DNA from: Brasenia schreberi
Taxonomy: Eukaryota; Streptophyta; Magnoliopsida; Nymphaeales; Cabombaceae
DNA length: 64,000 nucleotides
Assembly: GCA_036023115.1 (NCBI GenBank)
Contig: JAYKKT010000056.1
Coordinates: forward strand, 3,536,501 to 3,600,500
Direction of reading: 5' to 3'
The translations under genes and the position numbers were made by a program. Of the stretch, positions 22,051 through 36,152 are shown piece after piece (the stretch's first letter is position 1; each line of letters begins with the position of its first letter). The notes under the pieces were generated by a model. The model searched no databases. It was not told where the DNA came from and was given only the letters and a program-made list of their open reading frames with translations.

Positions 22051-23260
22051 CTTTCGCATTTTCGATATCCTTTTCAATTTTGTCCAAAATCAAAAATCAT
22101 CTTCAAATGTTTGAAAAATCAAAAGATTTCAAGCAAAATAACAAAAATACAATAATATCAGAAAAAAATAACATTCCAAATTCAAGAAAAATCAAGAAAA
22201 TGAACATATTGATCGTCTCTTCGATTTTATTTTTTCATTCTTGCTAGGATCATAAGTAATTAATTGATGATAGAGGAAAGAGATGGGTGGAGAGGAAAGC
22301 GAGGTGATGACGGGGTTCGACAATATAAAAGAGCGAAAAGAGTGAGGAGATGTAAGAGGAGAGAGAGATAAACACTAACCAACAAATGTCTATAACAAGG
22401 GGAGAAAGAGAGAAAAGAGTGATTGGTTTTACGGGCCGGTTTCAGCTAAACGAGAGAAGACTGAGGAAGAAAAGAGTGGTGGGTGTTGAGTAAGTGTCTA
22501 TAATTTGGGGTGTACATTTACTAACTATGAATTCAAATACATTCAACCAAGGTATTATTATAAATTTGTCCAGTCTCACGTTTTCATTTGTATGGTCCGA
22601 CATCTTGTCTTTCTTGTCCAGAGAGTCAAATATGCATTTTTGACTCATGGAGGTTACCGTTCTATTTTCGTTTCAGTTCTTCCCTTTTTATTTGGATACA
22701 AATTATAGACCAGCTTTTCTTTTATTATCTACTTTGTGAAGTAATAATCTATACAAAACCATGAAAGAGATCGTTTTATTGTGAAATTTCCTCAAAAGGA
22801 TTCCTAGAAGATCGAACAATAGCTTCAGATATAATTCTGAAAAGCAAACCCGAAGATCCTTTGCACAAATTGCAGAGGAAAAGAAAAGAAGCTACCAGAG
22901 CCTGAAGTTTACCACTTGAGGAAAAGTTCGTTTTTGCAGAATGAAAAGACCTGAACAGAGTTGAGTTTGTTGAATGGTGCAATAGCTATGGTGAATTCCA
23001 AGAAAGCATGAGATTCAATGTAATGGAGGCCATTAACAATAAAAGGCATACCACTCATGAGTACCTGCATTTCGCTGATTCAACTTATCAATAATCGCAA
23101 GCCAGCAAAAGAATGTCAACAATGAACTAGACTCAGAAGAGGACCGGGACACTGGATGATGAAGCTTTCAATGTGTTCATTTGTAATAACTTGCGATTCA
23201 AAGAATTGTATACTTTCTTGACAGCAACATCTTTATAATTAGCTTACATGGTTCAATAAA
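22051..23260. other. No gene seen
   Basis: It contains purine-rich sequence at 22260-22400 and short open frames with no recognised content. The right end approaches the 3' UTR of the ChaC-like gene. Confidence 0.45.
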
Positions 23261-23270
23261 ACATGATCTT

Positions 23271-23277
23271 GCTTTAT
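23271..23277 (-). promoter_or_regulatory. Candidate polyadenylation signal of the ChaC-like gene
   Basis: AATAAA on the minus strand lies about 100 bases downstream of the stop codon at 23377. Confidence 0.4.
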
Positions 23278-23376
23278 TGGAGTTAAATGTTAATATGGCC
23301 ATCAAGCACAATGGTAATTAAGAATCCATGTAGCTAACGCCATTCAATGTGGGAAAGGGCTTGGTTTTGGGTTTGG

Positions 23377-24093
23377 TCAGTTCAATTGGTCCACCTGCAA
23401 AAGAGCCTGTTTCTTGGTTTCATGATTCTGTTGATCCACCTGTGCAAGCAGTCGTCTAACTGTATTTGCAAGATCCCTGACGTGATCATCTTGGCATCCT
23501 GCAGGATTGACAAAAAGGAAAAGGCCAAAAAGGTACAAACTAAAAGCACAGAATCATAAAATTTTGATGAAAATAGTAACATGAAAAATGTTACATACCA
23601 GACAAAGCAAGGGATTTTTCAAGCTGGAAAAGATAATTTCTGTTGGGACATGATGGGCCTCGTGCATTGATAATTTTGCTACATAGTAACAAAAAGTAGA
23701 CATCTTCATGCAAATGATGGGGCAGACACGCACAATGTGAGACAAATGACTAACCAGGAGGCACTTACATGGCCATTTCCTCAAGTGAAGCTGGCTCTAG
23801 GTAGTTCTGATTAAGCTTTCTGTCTGCAGAAGTTATATACTTACATAAAATGTGGAGTAAAATCATTCATCACTGATTGCTGCTTGCCACATACTGCGTT
23901 AAAATAATAGATAAGAAGTACTTCTTACGTTAGCACCCCGTGACAGCATGAACTGGAGACATGGTGTCCTGAGTTAATCAGAAAGTTTATATAAATGCAT
24001 TATGACACTGAATATTCCTATAAATCTGTAACTTGCAGTGTAAAAATCAACATAAGCCTTCAAATCATACTGCTTCTCCCTAACTTCCAGATG
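23377..24093 (-). pseudogene. Gamma-glutamylcyclotransferase, ChaC class (GGCT2-like), 3' exons
   Basis: ChaC-class enzymes cleave glutathione to 5-oxoproline and Cys-Gly in the cytosol. Exons on the minus strand are 24093-24037 (HLEVREKQYDLKAYVDFYT), a decayed exon 23968-23929, 23823-23769 (RKLNQNYLEPASLEEMA), 23678-23599 (KIINARGPSCPNRNYLFQLE) and 23498-23377 (CQDDHVRDLANTVRRLLAQ, then stop). Order, phases and splice sites of the last three agree, and the blocks match the C-terminal half of plant ChaC-like proteins. The first intron uses a GC donor (ACT|GCAAGT). The exon at 23968 begins DTMSPVHAVTG as expected, but a one-base shift and a missing segment (the usual VYIAS part) end it early. 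The N-terminal exons with the GYGSLIW substrate-binding loop are absent between here and RbcS. I therefore call it a 5'-truncated pseudogene; a functional gene with very distant 5' exons is not excluded. Confidence 0.75.
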
Positions 24094-24099
24094 CTGCAA

Positions 24100-26130
<2,031 letters not shown>

Positions 26131-26140
26131 ACAAACAAAA

Positions 26141-26149
26141 CCTCTTTAA
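26141..26149 (+). promoter_or_regulatory. Candidate TATA box of RbcS
   Basis: TTTAAATAG lies about 130 bases upstream of the ATG at 26277, so transcription would start near 26175. This places the in-frame upstream ATG at 26156 too close to the TATA box to be in the mRNA. Confidence 0.55.
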
Positions 26150-26276
26150 ATAGCCATGCAGTGCCACTCCTCCCCAATTAGACAGGTGCCGTCCCTCTCT
26201 CTCTCCGTCTCTCAAAGTTCAAAGATTAAGCAACGTTCACTTTTTCCTCTGATCAATAAACCCTCAATCAATAACC

Positions 26277-27094
26277 ATGCTAATGGAATCGCTTCTCCCA
26301 CCAAGGTTTCTGCTTATATAGGCCTGAAAACCGCTCCCCAAAACCTCCTTCTCTTCAAGGAAACCGTTCAGTGGAGCCGGAAAACCGTCTCGAATGGTGT
26401 AAGAACCCACTGCATGAACGTTCTCTCTCTCATAGTTCTATAACGAAATTTTCCTGGTGGGGTTTTTTGAATATTGAATAGACATGGAACCCCATCAACA
26501 ACAAGAAGTTTGAGACCTTCACTTACCTGCCGCCGCTCTCTGACGAATCTATCAGAAAGGAAATCGATTACATGCTTTCAAAAGGATGGGTGCCATGCTT
26601 GGAGTTTGATGAGGTACCCAACAGCCTTCCTTTTAACATCATTTTTAAATCCTTCTCTTTCCTTTGATTCATTTCTTGTTTAGACGGCTTTCATCTTCCT
26701 TTGTTCATTCGTTTCCTAATTAATGTCGGGCAACAACCGTAGTTGATATCTTGTACATGATCTTCTCTGTTTTTTACTTTGATTATTTTATGAAAATGGA
26801 GTAAATGGTGATTGCTTTTGCTTCTTCTTGGTTCTGTACGATTGATTTGTTTCTTTTGTTCTTTGTTTGAAGCTGGGGTATGTGCATAGGACAAACAGCC
26901 GGCGGCCGGGATACTACGACGGGAGGTTTTGGACGCTGTGGAAGCTGCCTATGTTTGGCTGCACAGACTCTTCTCAGGTGTTGCAGGAGATCAAGGACTG
27001 CATGGAGACGTTCCCTACTGCTTTCATCCGCTGCATTGCCTTTGACAGTGCGCATCAGGGACAGTGCATGGCCTTCCTCATTCACAAACCCTAA
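26277..27094 (+). CDS. rbcS: RuBisCO small subunit precursor (RbcS), three exons, start codon out of frame
   Basis: RbcS assembles with plastid-encoded RbcL to form RuBisCO in the chloroplast stroma. Exon 1 ends at 26419, exon 2 is 26482-26613, exon 3 is 26873-27094. Exon 1 encodes a transit peptide ([18 protein letters not shown] ... [10 protein letters not shown]) cleaved before Met-Asn-Thr-Trp. Exon 2 holds [20 protein letters not shown] and KGWVPCLEF. Exon 3 holds [19 protein letters not shown], then [16 protein letters not shown], and ends AFLIHKP. Intron positions (after codons 2 and 46 of the mature protein) are the usual plant ones. Intron 1 is only 62 bp with a weak donor (AAC|GTTCTC). 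The ATG at 26277 is one base out of frame with the transit peptide, as if a base were missing right after it. The in-frame ATG at 26156 is probably upstream of the transcription start. The mature protein is divergent and resembles the T-type small subunits, which I infer only weakly. Confidence 0.85.
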
Positions 27095-27592
27095 AAGATC
27101 ATAGTCCTTCACCTTCAATGATCTCTCCTTCACAAGCGTTTTTGTCGTTCTTCTCAAGAAAAGGAAGAAATATCAGCTCTTTTGGTAATGATCCTGCTAG
27201 TTCTTGTTCTTCTTGGTACTAATCTTTTGGTTGACTGACCTTCTTGGTTTAGCATCAATCAGCTTTTGGATCCAGCTACGGTTGCAGATCATGACCCCTT
27301 CGATCATTCGATTCGTGCCCTGCACGGCAGTGTCGAAGTTCGGTTACACAGTTTTTTATACTATGGGCCCTTGTTGTTGGTATTCTTTCTTTGTTTACTT
27401 CTGGGTCAGGTCGACGCCTAAAGATAACCAGTAAAATATGGCGTTTCATTGAAGGAGCCAAATGTTCTAAACAGGGTTTTTTATACCATATCATTCATGG
27501 AGAATAGTTCATCTTTTCATATCAAAAGGTCCACTAATTTTTTTTTTCCACTAGTTTTGCCCCAAACGTGAATCTAAAAGTAAGAGGAATAT
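27095..27592. other. RbcS 3' flank with one candidate exon
   Basis: The first part should be 3' UTR. At 27263-27421, just after a TCAATCAG acceptor-like site, a plus-strand frame of 52 codons ends in TAA. It includes DPATVADHDPFDHSIRALHG and a hydrophobic run YYGPLLLVFFLCLLLG that could span a membrane. I do not recognise it, and chance is possible. Confidence 0.3.
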
Positions 27593-28436
27593 TAGGGGTG
27601 TTCATGGCTCCCTTCTTAAGCTTCAACCTCGAACCAAAACCGTTAGTTTCCATTCTTATTGAATCAAAACCATTACTCTCCATTCTTAATGATTTTCTCC
27701 CAGCTTCAACATTTGTTCTTAACTTTTAGAGTACTAAATCGAATCATGTTATTGCTAGAACCGAATCAAACCCAACCATCGGTTTTAGTCATAATACGTT
27801 TTAGCTCGATACTCTAAAAGTCAAGAACAGAGACTAACGGTTTTGGTTTGAGATTGAAACTTCTACATCCACGTTTGCCACCAAAGTAGTCAGCCTTTTG
27901 ATGTGGGAGACGAACTTTTGAACCGGATGATGTTGTTCCCCTGATGATATGGATATGGTGCCAACGACCTTGAATAGATCTTTAGTAATTTCATTATGCT
28001 CACCTCTTACAAAATGGACAGAACCAAGTCAAAGACAACCATCTCATTATTTGGATCCACAGGAATGTATTATGCCATTAGATTTTTTGAATCTATGGTC
28101 TCTATATTGGTTATGTATACGAGATTATAAAACTTATATATATATATATATATATAAACTTATAAACTTCTTAAAATTTATATCGATATAAGTATATATA
28201 TATCAAGTGTTTGGTACTCAATGTGTATATATACATATAAAATTTATATATATGTATATATATAAGTAAATATATATATATATATACTTCGTTATATTCA
28301 ATGTGTTTGGTACTCAATGAGTACTCGTCATGTAAAAATGGTGAGTCTCATTGTAATAAATACAAGATGACTCACCACTTTACACCATCTTATAATTATC
28401 AAGTATGGTATGCATTAAATATATCTCAGTTTTCTC

Positions 28437-28494
<58 letters not shown>

Positions 28495-28747
28495 GGTGAG
28501 TCTCATTGTAATAAATACAAGATGACTCACCACTTTACACCATCTTATAATTATCAAGTATGGTATGCATTAAATATATCTCAGTTTTCTCATACATACA
28601 TATATATATATATATATATTGATTCGGTTCCTATACTAGAACCGTGAACCGAATCTCCAGATTTTTTTCCTATTAGAGCCAAACCTAATCAAACTACCAT
28701 ACATCTAGAACCGAATCAAACGGTTGGTGGTTCCATGAACACCCCTA
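27593..28747. mobile_element. Terminal-inverted-repeat element, about 1.15 kb, non-coding
   Basis: TAGGGGTGTTCATGG at 27593-27607 is the exact reverse complement of CCATGAACACCCCTA at 28733-28747. Both ends lead into AACCG/GAATC-rich sequence (AACCGAATCAAAC, CGGTTTTAG). If the repeat itself starts with GGGG, the flanking TA could be a two-base target duplication. No transposase was seen. The centre holds microsatellites and a 155-bp duplication. Confidence 0.65.
28333..28617. repeat. 155-bp direct duplication
   Basis: TAAAAATGGTGAGTCTCATT begins at 28333 and again at 28488. The non-microsatellite parts (about 117 bases) appear identical, and a (TA)n run of different length follows each copy. 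This is a recent event. Confidence 0.93.
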
Positions 28748-29491
28748 TGCAACATAAAGTCCTTTACACGCTCGGCACCCTTTCACTCAAAGCACTCAAC
28801 CAGGATGTGATAGCTGTTGACACGACATGGACTAAGATGAATAAGACCTGTATTCAGGTAGACCTGTTTCTGACATGTACGTGAAATGACTACAACACGA
28901 CACAACCCCAAACACGGAATTGCTGGCCGTATAACACTCAACACTAAAGGCTGACTGACCACAATGTGAAGAGCTCATTTGTGATCCCACACAAAAGTAA
29001 CACGAAAGGGAAACCCCAACATATTCTGGTTGACGGATTCTTCACAAGAACACAAAATGACATGACACGAAAACGATCTGGAGCACTGAAAATTGATGGG
29101 GGACTGGATTGGATTTAACATTTCAGATCCATTTTCAACAATAAAGAGGTGGGGAGGTGACATCCTCGATACTAGGAGAGCCCATCGTATCGGAAGTCAC
29201 TCAAGGAGCAAGATTCCCACTGGAGACCCCTCACCCACGTCTGGCCTCACTTACTGCTCTGGTTTGGGGTTTGCATTCAAAAGCATAGTGAGAGTAGGTG
29301 AAACAGGGATGTGACACAAAGTTCAGCTGGTTTACATTCATTACTGAAAGCAAATCTCGGGACACGGACATGGACACAAAAGGGACCTTACTATGTGTTA
29401 AGTCCACTCAAATTGTTGGCGATAGAACAAACGCTCCAGTTTTGGAAGCTCATTCAATATTTTCATGGAATTTTGAGTATATATATATATA
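28748..29491. other. No gene seen
   Basis: Moderately GC sequence containing ACACGACA-type motifs (28815-29070) like those of dispersed repeats, then the left flank of the large Gypsy element. Open frames at 29093-29583 show no domain. Confidence 0.4.
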
Positions 29492-30035
29492 TGTTGATGC
29501 CGAAAAATGAGAAGTATACCGCAAGCGAATCGAAAGATATATTTGTGAAGCAAATCGAAAGTTATTGGAAGTCATGTACATAGAATGTGGGAATAACTGT
29601 TACGACCTCGAGAGAGATCTATAGTCATGTACACGAAAAGGGAGACTAACATTTTCCGCCTCGAGGGCGGCTTAAATAGCGATTGTAATATGTGAAAAGA
29701 GGATGAATCACAATAACAACTCTTTCATTTTCTGGTATACCTCTTCCTTGCTTTCCTACGAGTAGACATAACTTAACTTTCTGACATTAACCCAATATGA
29801 CAATGTTACGCCTTGCCTGTCTTTTCTTATCTTTAGTCTTACGTGTGACTCATACAATAACTAGAATATGGTTAGTCGCATTTTAAGAGACCCATTTTCA
29901 TCACCTAAAGCCTTATCCATTATCCTTCTTTGAGAATGAGGGTTATAGGTCTCTAACACACCCCAACATCACTCCATCTTCTCATGGGTTTTCTAGGTGC
30001 TATCCGAATTGGATTGTCACTTTCGATGGCAACAC
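29492..30035 (+). repeat. Gypsy (Tat/Ogre-like) 5' LTR
   Basis: About 544 bases from TGTTGATGCC to GGCAACACA, followed by the TTGGC..GTGGGAC leader. The end is aligned to the 3' LTR by GCTATC(C/T)GAATTG and TTGTCACTTTC. Confidence 0.7.
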
Positions 30036-31229
30036 ATTCTTTGGCATGACTAGTGGGACACCTCACATATCTTTGAGTCATATAGTGTATGCAGACTCCA
30101 TCAGCAAGGGTGTATCCAATGGCATCCTGCAACACCAATGTTGAGCATACTTCACGAGTCTAGAGTTCTCATATGCTAGGTCCCCATAACTCAAAGGGAC
30201 ATGCTTCATTTTCACAGCCCCAAGCACACTCCCAACGAAAGAGTATGCCCTCTACTTCACATCCCTGATTAGATGATGACACAGTGCTCGAATGGTTAAA
30301 GTCATTCATCATTGAATGGTTGCAATCACAAGTCAGAGATTTCTGGGGGACTCTGTTATGTCAAATATCGGAGACCATGTCTACCATGATCACGAACAAG
30401 CTAGCATCCTACGTGAACAAAAGACGTTAATTGAAAAGCAAAAGCTGGATGTTGATGCGCCCGCGCACGCTCTGGCTCAATAATGGCATACTTTTGGTAT
30501 ATATTGGAAGTCACAGTTCCTGAGTCTTCAATGTCTCAATGCCTGGACTTGCAATACAGACATGTGAGTATTGGTCAAAAGCCTCTATACTTGATAGCCC
30601 AACCAAGGTATACGTTCCCTACACTATCTTTTCCCTTGGCTTATGCCACTAGGTAACCGTTTGTATCTTGAATGGGAGTTCAGGCCCCGACCAATGCATT
30701 GGGGAGCATGCATCAAGCGCTATAGCCTATAATGTCACCATTTGTTCCCAACTTCATGACAGCCCAAGTGAGTGTCTCCCCCACCACCACAAACCATGAA
30801 GTATGACATATAGCTTCCTCCTAAATGACCTAAATATCCTACAAACATGTACCAGCCACTGGTATGCCCAAGGCAGTTCTAGCTCGCCAATTGGCAATAT
30901 TGATTGATGGGTAATCTGGTGCCTCATCAGCATGTCAAGCTTGAAGGCACACCTCTAAACCGAGGCGGGGTCATTGATCTAGTTCGAAATATGTTTAGCA
31001 TCAAACTTCAAGCACCAAATGTGGAGGTATGACTGCAAGCCTTACCCTCACTAGGTTGACAAGCTTGTTCTTATCCTAACCTCCAATAGAAGGCTGACAA
31101 AACAGTCGATACCACCTTCAAGAATTCCTACAACATGGTGACCTACTGCCAAATGCAGTTTACTAAGGCCTAGTATGTGGCTCTCGCATGAAACTGCTTG
31201 CGATCGAAACTTAAGAAGTGGTTGACAAG

Positions 31230-34200
31230 TCATTTCTGCTCGGCACTAGTGCAACTGGAAAATAGAGCGACCAAAATAGAGTATATGTTAGGTGCTCTTG
31301 ATCCTTCATCTATAAAATGAGAGGGACCAAAGAGATCTCAATTCGAGACTTCCATTTTATGCATGGAGGAGATGATGTATGAAGTTGATGGGGATTTCGA
31401 TTCATTTGAGGTCATGATATCCAAACTAATGCAAGGCTTGCCTTACACATGCAATACTTTATGGCCTCCAAAGGGAAAGGAGAAAGAGGCTAACACCAAA
31501 GAGCCATAGTTATTCGATACATCAGAAGTTGATTAGATTTTTGACCTACTATTGAAAGATCAACATATTCGTCTTCTTGAGGGTTATTCTATCGCTACAC
31601 AAAAGGATTTGAAGAAGATGCCAAGATACTGTAAATGACACAATATCTACACTCATGACATCAACTAGTTCTATATTGTCATACAACATGTCATCAGAGA
31701 AGGCCCTCAAGCTTTCATGAAAGCAGCTTTGTATGGATGCTGATCTATTTCTAGTCATGTCTACCTTGATAGAAGAGGGTCCACTTTGCCCTTTTGCATC
31801 ATCTTGATGTATACTTCATAACCTGAAGGCTAGGGAATGACATAATCCTTCACTTGGTCCTGATGTATGATCGACTCGAGAGATCATATCGCATTAGAAC
31901 AGATTCAACACCCCCAACCCAAGCAGAGAATGGTGGTCTAATGATGAGCAGGATATACCTAAACCCCTCCTGTTTGGCCAAAACAAGTTTTCTCCTCGTC
32001 AAACTCTAGGTCCAAGATGGAGAAGATGGAGGCTTCATCACCATATTTTATGAGGAACAACGGTCTTATCATCAAGAGACGTATCATTGAAGATCAGAGA
32101 TCACAAAAGACCATTCAAGAGAATCCAAAGTCGGTTCACCTGTACAATGCAACCAACACCCTCTCCAAGTGGTCGAGGTGTTCGTTCATGATGGAATGAC
32201 TACCTTGGACATATCATAGAGAGATTAAGCCCAAACCAAATATTGAATGATAGACCTCAAGTCGATCAACAGGTTGAAGTTTTGTGACCCAAATTGTAAC
32301 CCCAACCCTTCATGCCACAACTCACTTGAACATAGAAAAGGTGCACCCAAAGACAAAAAGCGCAACAAAGGAAAGTAGTAAAGCTCGGAAATCCTTTGAA
32401 GAATCGACAATACCCTATCAACTCACTAAAATCTGAGCTTTACAAGACTCCAACAAAGAGTCAAAGCATGATTATCGTCGGCAACGCTTGGTGGGTCACA
32501 ATCCCAAGAGAATCCCAATGTCATAAAAATGTTGGTCGATGAATCGATAGCCAATCAGGTAGAGTGACAAGGATGATACCTTTTCATGGTTCTGGACTTT
32601 CGAAAGAGGGATTGGCTTTGGTTTTGTCGGCGGATAAGTCTGATACGGAGGCCTCACTACAACCATGAATTGGTTTCTCGCAAGTGCTATCATGGGCCAC
32701 AATAGGAGATAATTATTCATGACTTTGATGCAAATACCTTTTGCCCTTTGGAGGCCTAATCATTATTCTTCATGTAAGTTTCACTCTTGTAGGAGCACAC
32801 ACATGCCCTTGAGGAAGGAGATTTTCTCGCGAACAAACCATACTAGGCGGCTTTTGTTAGCAGAATTGATTTACCAATAATCTTTGACAAATTGGATGAA
32901 GCCACCGTGAGACATCTCTAGACTTTATATATTAAGGTCATTGTAGATGATCACCCACCCAAGAGGGTGTTCATTGATGGAGGCGTTGTCCTAACTATGT
33001 TGTCTCATGAAATGTTATGGAACATTGAAAAGATAGTTGATAAGGTTGAGGTGATCGACACCAAGACAGACCCCTTTACAACTTATGTCCAAGCAACAAA
33101 TGCACTATTTTATTCACCTTGTGTTAGCTCGTTGGTTGTCCAAAACCCTCGAGGGTATACGGTCATGTCAACGATGTCAACTAACTCCTTGAGGCTTTGC
33201 TTTAGATCAGGCTGACCTATAACCCATACCCAATATTTTTTATGGATAGCCAACTACATGTCATCACTGAGTGCCTCCACAGATTAGAGGTTACCCACAT
33301 TGAACAGAGGATTAAGGCTATAAATCTGAAAATGCTTGGGGGAACAAGTTGGAACCTTGTTTGGTCACTTAATAGTGCCACCCATGGAAGGAGGAGCAAA
33401 ATTTAACTATTCTAACTAGAAGGATGGCCCAACCTTCATCCCTATCGATCCACTAGAAGAGCTGAATCTTGACATAGAAGAAGCAATCAAGCCGACACAG
33501 GTAAGCAATATCTCACATGAATAGAATCAACTACGGATAATTGGATTGCTATACAGGTACAAAGATTGTTTCGCTTGAAAATATCATGAAATATTGGGTT
33601 TATATCGAAGCCTGGTTGAATTATCTATTCCCTTGAATATAAGGGGTTAGACTCCATAGACAATCGACTTGGAGGTTCAAGCCTGAAATGATGTCGGCCA
33701 TCAAATAAGAGATTCAACATCTCCTAGATGTTAAGTTTATATAGACAACCTGATATATTAATTGATTATCCAATATTGTCTCAATCACTAAGAAAAATAG
33801 CAAGCTAAGGGTTTGTATAGACTATAGAAATCTCAACCTTGCCATGACAGAGAATCAATATGTGATGCCTATGTCTGACATGTTAATCGATGCAATTGAC
33901 ACTCATGAAATCTTGTGGTTCATAGATGGTGTCTTCGGGTATAATCAAATCAAGGTAAATCTTGAGGATATGTACAAAACTATATTCCAATATGCATGAT
34001 CATTGGAGATCTATGAATGGATAGTTATGTCATGTGAACTGAAAAATGATGGAGGCATACACTAATAAATGTTGAACTATATTTTTCATGACTAGATCAA
34101 TAAAAATATAGAAATTTATATCAACAACATTGTGCTAAAATCAATAACTTTGAATAATACTTGTTCAATCTCAAACAAGTGTTTAAGCATATGCAAAAAC

Positions 34201-35770
34201 ACAACTTGAAAATGAATCCTAACAAGTGTGCTTTTGCTATTTTTGTAAGATATTTTTAGTTTTTTTGGTACACAATATGAGAGTTGAGGTCAATGAAAAC
34301 AAGGCCAAGGCCATCATGAATCCAATACCTCCCAGAACAAAGGAGGAGGTTTAGAGTCTCATAAGGTAAGTTAGTTATGTACGGTATTTCATTGCTAATG
34401 TTGCATGATAGAAGACCTCTCTCATAGTGCCACTCAAATTAAAGGACTTCGATGACTTCATTTGCGGCCCACCGAAATACTAAGCATTGGACAAAATCAA
34501 GGCATATTTGATAAAACCATAGATGCTAATGCCCTTTATGTCTAGAAAACCCTTAGAAATGTACGTAGCTGCTATTGAGGATTCTAGTGATGCTTTACTG
34601 ACACAAGATGTTGTTGATGATACTGAGAATGTTATTTTCACTTTGAGTTAGTTACTCACTGACAATGATTCTTGTTGTTTCCCAATAAAAATATTATGTT
34701 TGGCCTTATAGCATGCCTATACTAAGTTAGAACAATATCTTTTCGCTACTGAGGTATATGTGATTTGTAAAGTCAACCTTTTACCATATCTCCTAAGTTG
34801 TCTAACTCTATAGGGCAAGCTAGTCAAACGAGCAATTAAATTATGCATGTTTGACCTCAAATATTTACCTCTTAAAGCGGTTAAAGAGTAGGCCATAGTT
34901 GATTTTCTTACAATGCATTGAGTTGTTAGATCCCTTAGAAGTTGTAAATGGAATGATCCCCGAACAATCCCAGAGGATGACATTCGACAGTTCTAAATGC
35001 AACAAATGTGTGGGCCAATGTGTGTGCATGATATCTCCAACCAGAAAAGTTGGGATGCTCACCATGTCCCTGAAATCCATCCTAACTAATAACAAGGCAC
35101 AGTATTAAACCTTAATTTATGGATTGGGCTTAGTGTTAATGGCTGGTGTGAAGAAAGTAGGAATATTGAGTGATTCTTAAGTTATTCTTAGCCAGCTCAC
35201 CATCAATTACCAATACCATAGCCCTAACTTGTTGCCCTTACACCAACGATCCAAAGAGTTGCTTGCAACATTCACTGAAGTAACTTTGTCATATATAGAA
35301 AGAGATGACAATTGTATCACAAATGGGTTGACTCAATTCGTTTTGGGCTATAAGACAAAAGAAAAATTCCAATAGTAAATATCATTATCTATAGAGGAGG
35401 ACCAAGAGGCGGAAGTTCTCAATAATTTGAGAACCAAATTGATGCAATGCATAAGTCAACCATCTCAATGTTCATACTTCAATACCAGATAAAGAATTTT
35501 AAACTATCTCTTGTTAGATACGATCTATATAGGTGAAGCCATTAGGGTTTTCTGTTAGAATGCCTAGACATGATAGAGGCTCAAATGTTAGTGATTGAGG
35601 TACACAAAGAGATTTGTGGTGCCCACTCATCCAAACTCAAAACAAAATGACTGATATACAAACACAAATACTATTAGTATTGACCACTGTGCATCAATAT
35701 TGCATCATATCTGCTAAGAGATTTGCGGTCTCCAATTAGCATATTATTGCTGGATGGATGTTATCCATAA
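31230..35770 (+). pseudogene. Gypsy (Tat/Ogre-like) gag-pol remnant
   Basis: Gag pieces occur at about 31230-31500. The protease region at 32920-33060 reads PPKRVFIDGG, where the usual DNGSA-type active site is altered. Reverse transcriptase begins near 33785 (KKNSKLRVCIDYRNLNL). It continues through IDGVFGYNQIK (33920) to EIYINNIVLK (34106), where the catalytic Asp pair is Asn-Asn. RNase H follows at 34540-34900 (AAIEDSSDALLTQ, GKLVKRAIKLCMFDLKYLPL). The start of an integrase zinc domain lies at 35605-35640 (EVHKEICGAHSS). Stops are frequent. The family assignment rests on these motifs. Confidence 0.75.
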
Positions 35771-36152
35771 TGAATTGGCTTGGTCTGAAGCTCTTTCTGT
35801 TTTTAATAAAGCATTTTCTTTAGGCAAGATGATCAACTTGTGATCGTCCTATTCTTTGTAATTCTTTAATTCTTTTGATTTTATTGAATAAAATGTCTTT
35901 CCTAAATTGCCTTAGTATTCATAGTCTCTCAAGAGTCCTCCTCTAAGAGAACCACCTACCCAAGGTTAACACAGGTGAAGTCCGAGAAAAAAAAAGGAGA
36001 GTGGTTAATGCATACTAAGAAAGAGAAAGCTCACCCTGTTGAGAACCTTCGAGATAACGAATTTGGTCCTTTACATCTTCATCAATAGACTGCAATACCG
36101 GAACCTACATAAGATGCAAAAGTTAAGTATCAACCGATGACTAAAGTACAAC

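Noticed and set aside
26783..27157. 124-codon frame on the minus strand across RbcS exon 3
   Set aside because: It is the antisense shadow of a well-supported RbcS exon and has no domain.
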